Shown here in pieces: positions 1 to 8,600 of a DNA stretch of 18,225 nucleotides (position 1 is the first letter of the stretch; each line of letters starts with the position of its first letter). Position numbers and translations under genes: made by a program. This DNA comes from Chrysochromulina tobinii. Taxonomy: Eukaryota; Haptophyta; Prymnesiales; Chrysochromulinaceae. A model generated the notes under the pieces. It saw nothing but the letters and a program-made list of their open reading frames with translations. It ran no database searches and was not told the origin of the DNA. The stretch is taken from assembly GCA_001275005.1 (NCBI GenBank), contig JWZX01000618.1, positions 1 to 18,225 on the forward strand, written 5' to 3'.

Positions 1-393
1 TCAGGGGGGTGGTCTAGATGATCTGCAGCGCGAGAGGGCCGCGCCATTGAGTCTTCCTGGCGACAGAGGTGCCGAACATGGCCCGAACATGTCGGCGCGA
101 TACTGTTGCGTGAACCCCGTTCTTGGTTCTTCCCTCCCCCGACGGCGTGAAGAAAAGAGCCGTCCCTTGAGAATGAAACTGACTGTTGATGACTGATGCA
201 TATGAAGCCCCGCGAAAAGCCGATACAGCGCGCCCTTACAAAAAGGCGCGTTTTGACCTCTCTGTTTTCCTCTCACCGAGCCTCAGACAGACGGACCCGG
301 TGACTGCGCGATCAATCAATAGCTGGAGGCGTGGGCGCCTTGTCGAGCCCCGTCGGCACTGCTCCTGGCTCGCTCCACCTGCCACAGCTCCCC
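1..393. other. 5' flank of MUS81, no supported gene
   Basis: I see no convincing gene here. Open frames exist on both strands but their translations are Arg/Pro/Ser-rich without a recognisable domain. In the frame of the MUS81 start at 394 there is a stop at 301-303 and no ATG between it and 394, so this segment should hold the MUS81 promoter and 5' UTR. No TATA box is obvious. Confidence 0.5.
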
Positions 394-470
394 ATGCCCT
401 GCGCGAACCCCAATCTCGTCGCGCTGCTCCGCCGGTGGACAGCGGCAGCCGAAGATGCTAATCATTCATC
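394..470 (+). other. MUS81: MUS81 exon 1 (77 nt)
   Basis: The exon starts at the first ATG after an in-frame stop at 301-303. It encodes MPCANPNLVALLRRW followed by TAAAEDANHS. The NP-x(5)-L-x2-W pattern matches the conserved start of the MUS81 N-terminal HhH domain. It ends at a GTGAGT donor in the phase (two bases of a codon) needed to join the acceptor at 551-552. The following ORF then continues the same domain without a gap. Confidence 0.82.
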
Positions 471-3400
471 GTGAGTGCCACGCATAGAACACGCGCGAGC
501 ACACAGCGCACTCGCAAATGACGCCAGGACGCGCACCCTGTTTCGCTCGCAGACAGCAAGCGCAGACCTTTCGCCGTGCGGCCAAATCGATGGCTGCACA
601 CCCGACGCCGATCACGTGCAAAGCGGAGGCGCTCGCCGTCAAGTTCGTCGGCGAGAAGATCGGCGAGGCGCTCGGCGACTATCTGGCCTTCGAGCGCGGT
701 CAGCTGCTCGCCGATGTCCGGACCGTCGCGCGGCTGCGCCACGACGCCGAGGGCAAGTGGTGGAGCGTGCGGGTGTGCGCGGGCATGGCGTGGCGCTCGT
801 GGGGCAAGCTCGCCAACGGCGCGGAGCAACCGGGGATGGACAACTGGGAGCACTGCCACGACGGCGCCGCTGCGCTCGCGTGGGCGGTCGAGAAGGCTAC
901 CAAACAGCTCAAGAAGGGCTACGCTCATGGCGTCGGCTCGGATGCGCAGTACGCAGCCGCGTGCGCCGAGGTGCCGACAGCACCACCTCGCGGCCGACGT
1001 GCGGGCGCCGCCATGGCTGCCGCCGCTCCGTCGGCGGCGCCGGCGCCAGCCGCACCGGCGCCCGCTCGAGCGACCTCCTCGGGCAGCAAGCCGCCGACCC
1101 TCGTCGCGTGGGATTCGGACGCGGACGCCGCCGACACTGACAGCGTCGCAGCGCCCTCGGCAGCGCCCTCGACGACGATGACGGCCGAGGAGGCGGAGGA
1201 GGCGGAGGAGGCGGAGGAGGCGGCGGAGGCGGAGGATCCCCTCCTGGACAACGACGGCGCCGAAAAAGAGGGCGAAGTGCGCAAGCGCGTGTACCACCCG
1301 AAGCTCACCAACCCCCGTGGGGAGGTGGCCGCTGCCCCCTCGATCTTAGTCGCGCTGTACCGGGCGGGCGCGATCGGCACCGGCAGTTTACACGCGCTCA
1401 GCACGGCGGAACTGTTGGGGCGCGCACAGAAGCTCTGCCCGGCCATTGGGCTCACGGCCACCTCGCTCGGTGGCAACGGGCGCGCACGCGGTGGGCGAGG
1501 CGGCGCCGGGCGGGGCGGCGGCGGCGGGCGTGGGGTGCACCGCGGCGCCGGGACGGGCGCTCTGAAGACTCTTCTCAAGAATGAGCTGATCGTGATGCGC
1601 AAGGAGGGGCACACGCATGTGTATAGCCTCCTCACGACGCCCAGCGCGCTCGCGCCCTCGCGCCAGCAACCCGGCAGCGAGCTCGCCGCCACCCTTGACG
1701 TCGAGATGCATGCGCGCGAGGAGGAGGAGCGTCGAAGTCACGGCCGCCATGTGCACGGCCCGACACTCGGCGGCGGAGGGTATGTGCCGCCGCCGTGGGC
1801 GCCCGCCTACTGGCCCGACGGCGCGGGCGGCTACGTGCTCGCGCAGATCCCACTGCCCGCGACGGCGCCGCCTCCGGACGTTGCGAGTACGCTCAAGGCG
1901 GCGGGCTATCCCGTGCCGATTGCGAGTGGGTTCAGCTTCTTTGGGCCGCGCGTCGTGCCGCTGACAGATGCGGCGGCGGCGGCGGCGGGACTGCCCGACG
2001 CGACCGCCGCGGCCTCGGCGGCTGCAGCGGCCGCGGCGGCCGCCGATGCCACGGGCTCCCTCTATGCGCGCCTCGCGCGGGCGACTGCGCAGCACGACGA
2101 CGAGCACGGCGACGGGTATGGCGAAGACGACGACGAGGATGGCTCCTCGTGCTCGCACGCTGGGGAGATGTATGGGGCGGACGACGAGGATCGACGGATG
2201 CGGAGGGCACTCGCGCTCTCGCGCGCGCAGCGTCGCGGTCAGGCAGGGGCCGCAAGCCGAGCGCTGTGCCGAGCGCGCACCGGCGCCGTTGCGGGCACGT
2301 CGGCCGGTGGCGCCTCCACCTCCTCCTCCGGGGGGGGGGGCGTGGCCCCCTTGGTGACTGCGACCGGCCCACAGCCACGCCCACAACAGCGCCCACAGCC
2401 ACGCTCGCACGCCGAGTACCCAGCCCTCCCGCGCGAGGTGTATGACCTCACCTCGCCCTCGCCCACGGCGGCGCTCGCCCGGCCGTCACTGCCACGCGTC
2501 GTGCCGGGCGTGAGCGATGCCCTCGCGAACGCTGTGGTCAACCTTGAGGACGAGGATGGTGCCCATGACGACGCTGGTCTCGAGGCGGGCAGGACGACGA
2601 CGATGCCCACGACGACGCTCCAAGCGCCGTTCACAGCAGGCTCCCACTCGCACGCGCCGCCGAGACATGATTGGGGCGCCGTCCTGGCGGCCGTTGCACC
2701 GCCGAGACAGGATTGGGGCGCCGTCCTGGCGGCCGTGGCACCCCGTGAGCATTGTGTTGTACAGCAGCAGCCCACTGAGCGGAACACCCGCCGCACGCTC
2801 GAGGCATCGATCGACGAGCCGGAGGAGGCGGACGAGGCGGACGAGGGCGCGGTGGCGGAGGAGAGCGCTGCGGCGCCCCCCTGGGATGATGACGATCTCG
2901 ACTGGAGCTGCGACGCCGGCATGAGCGGCCGACCATCTGACAGCTGGCCAGCCCCCGCGGACGAGTCACCGGGGGCGGCGGGGGGAGGGGAGGCGGCGCC
3001 ACGACGTGCCAGCGGAGCTCCCGCGCTTGCTCCCGCGCTTGCTCCCGCGCTTGCTCCCGGGGCAGGCGCGGATGCGGCGGCAGACGCGGATGCGGCGGCA
3101 GGCGCGGACGCGGCGGCAGGCGCGGACGCGGCGGCAGGCGCACTGCTGGATGATGATCTCGATTGGTGCTGCGGCGCCGAGATGATGGTGGACGACGAGG
3201 ACGAGGCGGAGGACGAGGCGGAGGACGAGGATCGTGCAGAGGAAGCGGCGGGGCCAGCCAGGCGCAGCTCGGTCGCCCGTCATCGCGCACCCGGGGGCGC
3301 GCGCGAGGCTGGGCGTGCGTGCAAGCTCTCGCGTGGTCCGTCCTCGACGGACATAGGCGCGGCGGCGCGGGCGGCGAGCGCCGCGGCGAGCGCCTCCTCG

Positions 3401-4825
3401 GCGGCCTCAAGAGAGCTCGATGCGGTCTCGATCTGCAGCACCGAGACCGACGAGGACGGGGAGAACCGATCTCTGAACACGGCACTCGTCGAGGACCAGC
3501 CCCACGCCCTCGGCGCTGTCGTGGGCGCGCCGCCGCTCACGGCCGAGTCGTCGTTCGTAACGGTCGTGGGCGTGAGCCCCAAACGGCGCCCGGCGCGCGC
3601 CGAGGCGAAGCAGGCGGTGCGCGGCCCCTCGGAGGCCGCCGGTGGTGCGCATGCCCTCCCTGCGGTCGCGGCGGGCACGGACGTCATGGACGAGGAAGCG
3701 AGCGCGGCGCAGGCGGTGCGTGCCTTCGAGCGCTGCCTGCAGCCGAGCGCGCGCGCGCCCGGCACGGCGCTCCTCGACGCGTACGACCTGGCGATCGTGG
3801 TCGACTGCCACGAGAAGCTCTCCAACGCCGAGAGGGCCGGGGCGCTCGTCAGTCGGCTGCAGGGGCAAGGCCTCAACGCCTTGAGCCGCCAGCTGCCCGT
3901 GGGTGACTTTCTCGTCGTCGCACTCCCCAAGCCAACTGGTAAGCCCACCAGCGGTCAGCCCGCTGGTAAGCCCGCTGGTGGAACCGCAGCTCGACCAGCA
4001 TGCAAGTGCTCACCACGGCGCCTTGCCCCCTTCCCCACAGGTGTGAATACCGCTGGTGGAACCGCAGCTCGAGGCGCCGACGGCGTCGGCAGCAGCAGCG
4101 CCGGCAGCGGCTCGAGCGGCGGCGCCGGCGGCTCGAGCACGGAGTGGCTCGTGCTTGATACGGTCGTCGAGCGCAAGGTGCTGTGCGACTTCCTGTCGAC
4201 CATCAAGTCGAAGCGCCACTACCACTCGCAAAAAGTGAGGCTACAGAGGTGCGGGCTGAACCGCGCGATCTATCTCGTCGAAGGGCAGCTCGAGAGGTGG
4301 CCCCATGTCGCCGAGCGTCAGCGGATGGCACACGAGCTCGCCACGATCGAGATGGCCGACCGGCTGCTCGTGCACGTGAGCCGCTCGACCGACGATACGA
4401 TACGCTTCCTGCGCGCGGCGGTCGAGCGGCTGCAACGGACGATCGGTGGTCGGGATGCAGCCGAGCTGCGCTGTGCCGGGCTGCTCAAAACCTATGAGGA
4501 GTTCGAGACGGCGACCAATCCGCCGGAGCTCGTCTCAGCTGCATTCGGGCGTATGCTACTCAACCTGCATGGCCTCTCGCCCCCGATGATCGCCAACGTG
4601 CTCGCAAAGTACCCGTCGCCTCGCGCGCTCGCGGAGGCCATGGAGTGCCACGAGCGTGCGTGCGTGGCGCGGGGCCTTCCCTCGGCCCACGCGCGTTGGC
4701 TGCTCGCAGATGACCTTGTGCCCGGCAAGCGCCGTCGCAAACTGAGCGAGACCATCACAGACTTTGTGATGGCTGAGGAGTACCCAACGCCGCCGGCGCC
4801 GCCGGCGTCGCAGACGCAGATCTGA
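394..4825 (+). CDS. MUS81: MUS81 structure-specific endonuclease subunit, 3 exons
   Basis: MUS81 is the catalytic subunit of the MUS81-EME1 nuclease, which cuts 3' flaps, stalled forks and joint molecules in the nucleus. Proposed exons are 394-470, 553-3938 and 4041-4825, giving about 1415 aa; human MUS81 is about 550 aa. Domains in order: N-terminal helix-hairpin-helix (exon 1 plus start of exon 2, with the family's NP...L..W pattern and then FVGEKIGEAL); a possible WGR-like module (755-922); winged helix (1289-1650) split by a Gly/Arg-rich insert; a long acidic, Ala-rich disordered linker (about 1660-3750); ERCC4 nuclease (3770-4440) with VVDCHEK, LPVGDFL and the catalytic ERKxxxD motif (4169-4189); and C-terminal HhH2 with LKTYEEF (4472-4790). 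An ATG at 518 opens a longer uninterrupted frame, but it lies inside the proposed first intron and would lose the front half of the N-terminal HhH. Family identity is very sure; the exact linker and splice forms are less so. Confidence 0.94.
471..552 (+). other. MUS81 intron 1
   Basis: This is an 82-nt GT-AG intron with donor GTGAGT (471-476) and acceptor CTGTTTCGCTCGCAG ending at 552. The phase is conserved across the junction (TC|A, Ser). It contains in-frame stops directly after the donor, so it must be removed for exon 1 to be used. Confidence 0.8.
755..922 (+). other. Putative WGR-like module in MUS81
   Basis: The translation reads KWWSVRVCAGMAWRSWGKL, then a Gln/Asn-bearing turn, an Ala-rich helix AAALAWAVEKATKQLKKGY, and ends at Gly-Tyr. 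This follows the WGR domain order: beta strand, aromatic-W-G-R/K, then a helix with A...F.K....K..GY. WGR domains bind DNA ends in PARP2/PARP3. The resemblance is by eye only, and the Arg of WGR is Lys here. Confidence 0.45.
1187..1222 (+). repeat. 9-bp tandem repeat GAGGAGGCG x4 (poly-EEA)
   Basis: Four consecutive copies encode Glu-Glu-Ala in the MUS81 acidic stretch just before the winged helix. The repeat stays in codon register, so copy-number changes would keep the frame. Confidence 0.9.
2657..2740 (+). repeat. 42-bp tandem duplication in MUS81 linker
   Basis: Two adjacent, nearly identical 42-bp units encode PPRHDWGAVLAAVA and PPRQDWGAVLAAVA. The few differences between copies suggest a recent duplication inside the disordered linker. 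Confidence 0.92.
3020..3055 (+). repeat. 12-bp tandem repeat x3 (PALA)
   Basis: Three identical copies of CCCGCGCTTGCT encode Pro-Ala-Leu-Ala in the MUS81 linker, followed by a partial fourth copy. Confidence 0.92.
3068..3139 (+). repeat. 18-bp tandem repeat x4 (ADAAAG/D)
   Basis: Four 18-bp copies, of which the last two are identical, encode Ala-Asp-Ala-Ala-Ala-Gly or -Asp. Codon register is kept. The tract lies between the two DDLDW motifs of the MUS81 linker. Confidence 0.92.
3939..4040 (+). other. Putative in-frame intron 2 of MUS81
   Basis: The signals are a GTAAGC donor (3939), a CTCAC branch-site-like sequence near 4009, a pyrimidine tract CCTTGCCCCCTTCCCCACAG, and AG at 4039-4040. 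The length is 102 nt, a multiple of three with no stop, so retention keeps the frame. A second GTAAGC donor 27 nt downstream (3966) would give a 75-nt intron, also in frame. The segment interrupts the ERCC4 domain between LPVGDFLVVALPK and the ERKxxxD strand, at a place where homologues have only a short loop. Confidence 0.65.
3972..4072 (+). repeat. 23-bp direct repeats across the intron 2 acceptor
   Basis: An identical 23-bp sequence beginning CCGCTGGTGGAACCGC occurs at 3972-3994 (inside the putative intron) and 4050-4072 (in the next exon), 78 bp apart. An 11-bp repeat CTGGTAAGCCC (3936-3946 and 3963-3973) duplicates the donor. Both offsets are multiples of three. Confidence 0.9.
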
Positions 4826-5131
4826 CAGCAACCAGCAGAGCGTCCATACGCGCACCCGGGCCTGACGAAACCAAGCTGGCAAGGCAGAACGCACAGGCAT
4901 ACTCGATGGAATACGTGTTTTACGGGGTGGCGCGTGCGGAGTGACCCCCCCTGCGATGGGCTATGGCCAATGCTATTTTGCGGACTATACGTATGAATCC
5001 GACGCTTATCCGACGCTGCCTGACGCACAGCACACGCGCTGCATGACGCTGAACACAGCCCCTTCGTCCCTTTAGTATTTCTGTGTATTTATAACGTAAT
5101 TTAAGACAAAGCGGGGTGAGTGTGATCACTG

Positions 5132-5169
5132 ATCTCAGATCAACCGATCTCAGAACTGTCATCTGAGAT
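5132..5169. repeat. Inverted repeat (ATCTCAGAT / ATCTGAGAT)
   Basis: Perfect 9-bp arms at 5132-5140 and 5161-5169 are separated by 20 nt. A second ATCTCAG between them can pair alternatively with the right arm. The element sits upstream of the chromatin-protein gene; its function is unknown. Confidence 0.7.
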
Positions 5170-5368
5170 GTGATCTGTGAAGACCGCGGCCGGGGCGCGA
5201 CCGAGATCTCCACGTCTCGCAGACGTCTCGTGACCGGACTCTCGCTGTCGGAACGCGACCGCCACGCCTGGTGCTCGTTGCTCCTTCGTATTTGGCCGGC
5301 CGGCCATTTTTCTCTTTGGGGGGTCACCAGACACCGCCCTTACACCGCCCAGCGCGTCCCTCGTCCGT

Positions 5369-5392
5369 CGTAAGTCGCGTCGTAAGTCGCGT
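5369..5392. repeat. 12-bp tandem duplication CGTAAGTCGCGT x2
   Basis: Two identical adjacent 12-bp copies lie in the leader region of the chromatin gene. Each holds a GTAAGT that resembles a splice donor. Confidence 0.85.
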
Positions 5393-5646
5393 CTCGTCCC
5401 CCGAGCCCCGACACGTCGGCGCGGTCGCCCTCCCTCGTCCCGAGTGCACGGGTCACGCTGCACTCTCTATTGGTTGTCTCTCCGCTCTCCGTCTGCATGT
5501 GTCTCGTTTCGTTGGTCCTGTGCGGCTCTTGGTGGACCTGTGAATATGGTGGTAGTGTGAACGCGGGCGTCTTCGCGCGAAGAGGTATCGAGATGCCCGA
5601 CTCCTATTGCGCGTCAATAGCCAACCTCTCTTGTGACAATAGCTGA

Positions 5647-8600
5647 ATGGTGGAAAAGAGCCAGATCGCCGATAGGAAGTTGCGGCTCCTTGCAGAGGAG
5701 CAGCGGCAAAGAATAAGCACCGACGCAATAATCGACGGTCAGCGCTCCAAGTCGAAGCAGTTGCAAGGTGAGCGCGGGCGCAAGGAGCGCGAGCAGCGCG
5801 TACAGGCCAATCACGATCAGATCGCTTCACTCTTGCTGCTCAAGCTCCACACTGAGGTGAGAGGTGAGGGCGTCGACCTTTCTGGCTGGACGGTGACCTT
5901 TGACATCGAGCGGATCACCGGCCATCCAGAGGGTGAGCGCACTGGCCAGCCTCTCAATACCCGCGACAAGAGCGTTCGCTACATCTCGCCCGAGGGTCGC
6001 GCCTTCAAGACGCGAGAGGCCGTCGCCGAGCACCTTGGCGTGGCCAGAGAGGAGGAGCCGGAGGCTGAGGAGACGGAGGGCTCCTCCAAGGACGCGAAGC
6101 CTTCTAAGGACGCGAGGCCCGTCAAGGAGCCGCCGCCCGTTGAGGTGGCGGGAGAGTTGGCCTTCGAGGTGGACCGGCTGCTCGATGTGCGCCGGGGCGA
6201 GAACGGCAAGCGCGAGTTCCTCGTCCGGTGGGTCGGGTACGGCAGCGCGGATGACTCGTGGGAGCCCGAGGTGGGATTCCTAGACCGTGAACCCATAGTA
6301 CTCTTCGAGGCGAAACGACCGATGCTCAGGCCGCGTGTCGAGACGATCTGGCGTCGTGAGCAGCGGCGGGGCCCGGAGCATCAGGCGGAGCTGCCAGACT
6401 GGCACGGGCCGGCGCGTCTGCTGCGTGCGCCACGCTCGGCGCGCGCGACTCGATCGCCCGCGGGCGCCGAGCCAGCGAAAGCCGAACCAACGACAGGCAA
6501 TGCATGCAGCCGGCGCGGGACCGGCGTGCACGTCGACGGTGCGCAGCAGAGTGCGGCACTGCTCACCGCGGCCGCGTACGGGCCGCTCTCGCCGCTGTGC
6601 TTCGTCGCGCCGGCGGGCGGCTGCGACCTGGGGCTCTTTGCACGCGTCCACCTGCCTGCGGGCACGCCCGTGGCTGAATATGCAGGCCCGGTACTGCCGC
6701 GCGAGTGGCAGCAGCAGTCGGGGTATAACCTAGGCATCCCGAGCGGTAACGGCGGCGTGGGCAGCCCGGAGAGCCCGTGGTTCATTGACGGCGACTCGAG
6801 TCAAGCTCCGTTCCCTTGGGAGCAGCGCTCTCTCGGCCCGTATGCCAACCACTCCAGTGTGGCGCCGAACGCTGCGTATGTTTGGAGGGTCGCCGAGAAG
6901 CGCGTGCCGCATGCGCTGGCAGGGTCTCTGTGGATCGTAGCCACGGAGCCTATCCCGGCAGGCGCTGAGGTGCGCTCGGCCCCTGGCTGACTCTCCCCGA
7001 GCGCTTATCTCGGCGCATATCTCGGCCCCTGGTTGACACTCCCCGAGCGCTTATCTCGGCGCATATCTCGGCCCCTGGCTGACTCTCCCATCGCCTTCCG
7101 TGCCCCGTCCGATCACCTCTTCGATGACTCTTTCTGACAGGTACGCGTGAACTACGAGGCTGAGGGACGCGAGGGACAGTACTGGAAGGCTCTCGGGCTC
7201 GCGCCTTCCGAGGGCTCGTGGAAGGCGCGCCGGCTGCCGCGGCTGCCACCGGCGGGCCTCGGGCTCGATGACGTGCACGGCGCCGCGGACGTGCCACCCC
7301 CCCTTCCATGGGAGGGGGAGCGGGGAGGCGACGCGCGTCTTCGCCATTTGGTGCCTTGGCTCGCGCCGCACTGCACTACGAAATCGGGCGCGCTTCGCGC
7401 CGAGTTCTTCGGTGTGATTGCGACGCACGTTCCCTCGCGCACAGGCCTCGAATGCTACTACCGATGGTGCCAGCTCGTGCGCGAGGGAGAGACAGAGCAG
7501 AGAGGGGCTCAGGCGCGCGCGCCGCTCCCAGGCACGCGCGCACCCACCCGCCGAAAAGCGCCACCCGACAATTGGCAGTGGCTGTTCGAGGGCGACACGA
7601 TCGAGGTCGAGGTGGCACATCCACAGATCGAGGACGAGGTGGCGTGGATCAAGGCCAAGGTGCTTACCGTCCTCGCCGACGGCACCTTCCAGGCACGCAT
7701 CGTGCTGCCCGATGGATCGGACCAGTGGGAAGACTGGTTCTCGTGGCAGGAGGAGGGCACTGACTGGCGCCGGCCTGCCGAGGCCGAGGCCTCCACCACG
7801 GCCTCGGGCGGGGAGGAGGGCAGCAGCGAGGAGGGTGGCGGTGGCTTCTCTCTGGACCGGCTCTTGCCCGCCGCGGGCGCGTGCTTTTGTGGAACGAAAC
7901 GCCACTTGCCCTCCTCCGGACTTCACTGGAATGGCGTGTGGCTCACCTGCGACGGCTGCGGCCGGCGCGTTCACGGCGACTGTGCCAGCATCGATTGCGA
8001 GCCGAGTGCGGGCGCGGCGCCGTATCGGTGCCCAGACTGCCCAGTTGGCTCCGGCGGCGGGGCGGCCAAGCGCTCGGTCAAGGTGCCGGTCAGTCTCACT
8101 GCGATGACGGGCCGGCACAGCCTCGCGCTAGGCGAGCGCATCCTTGTGGAATACGCCGGGGTCGTCGCGCGCCTGCATGGCGAGTGGTTTGGCGGCTGGG
8201 TGGCCGCGGTCTATGAAGACGGCACGTGCGACGTGCACTACCTCGATGGCGACAAGGAAGCGCGCGTGCCACGGAACCGCGTGCGCATCTTCGTTTGCGC
8301 GGAGACGGCGGAGCGCGCGATGGCGCGCGAGGCCATTCGCGAGCAGGCGGCCGCGGCCAAAGCGGCCGCCGCGGCCGAGCGCAGTGCCCTCAAGGAGGCG
8401 GCAAAGGAGGCGGCGGCCGCGGCGCGCGCGGCCGCCAAGGCCGAGCGTGATGCCGCGAAGGCCGCGATGAAAGAGGCGGTTCGGCAGACGCGTGAGGCAG
8501 AGGCGATGGCGTCCGCCAAGTGGGTGGTCCTCGCCGAACTGCTCCCGTCTTGGAAGCTCGAGGGCAAGCGGATCCAGCCGGGCGATCGCGTCCAGGGCAA

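Larger units (their letters stand above)
4826..5646. other. Intergenic: MUS81 3' end and chromatin-gene promoter
   Basis: There is no supported gene in these 820 bases. The segment holds an AT-rich patch with a TATTTATAA sequence (5086-5094), a cluster of GATC-containing inverted repeats (5120-5180), a GGCCGGCCGGCC palindrome near 5294, and an 11-bp (ACACCGCCCTT) and a 12-bp (CGTAAGTCGCGT) tandem duplication between 5331 and 5392. The latter contains two GTAAGT sequences that could serve as donors of a 5' UTR intron, with an AG at 5641-5642 as a possible acceptor. That is speculative. Confidence 0.5.

Noticed and set aside
1-276. Minus-strand open frame of 91 codons at the left edge
   Set aside because: No domain, and composition unlike the real genes here.
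518-552. ATG at 518 as the MUS81 start codon
   Set aside because: It lies within a well-formed intron (GTGAGT...CGCAG), and using it would lose the NP...W half of the conserved N-terminal domain.
458-1297. Minus-strand open frame of 279 codons
   Set aside because: Arg/Leu-rich low-complexity translation opposite the MUS81 coding sequence; an expected product of high GC and the GAGGAGGCG repeat on the other strand.
1388-2410. Minus-strand open frame of 340 codons
   Set aside because: Arg-rich with no domain; lies antisense to the MUS81 winged helix and linker.
2631-3485. Minus-strand open frame of 284 codons (Pro/Arg repeats)
   Set aside because: Its repeats mirror the 12- and 18-bp tandem repeats of the MUS81 linker; no independent evidence.
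5132-5180. Spliceosomal or other structured small RNA gene
   Set aside because: Hairpin potential only; no match to U-snRNA, tRNA or SRP RNA features that I recognise.
5370-5642. 5' UTR intron of the chromatin gene
   Set aside because: GTAAGT donors exist in a tandem duplication and an AG precedes the ATG, but the acceptor lacks a good pyrimidine tract; not firm enough to call.
6970-7140. Two separate genes (5647-6990 and 7147-9009)
   Set aside because: The SET motif AEVRVNYE is exactly rebuilt by splicing, so a single two-exon gene is far more likely.
7051-8118. Minus-strand open frame of 355 codons
   Set aside because: Antisense to the SANT-Tudor-PHD region, whose protein motifs are clear on the plus strand.
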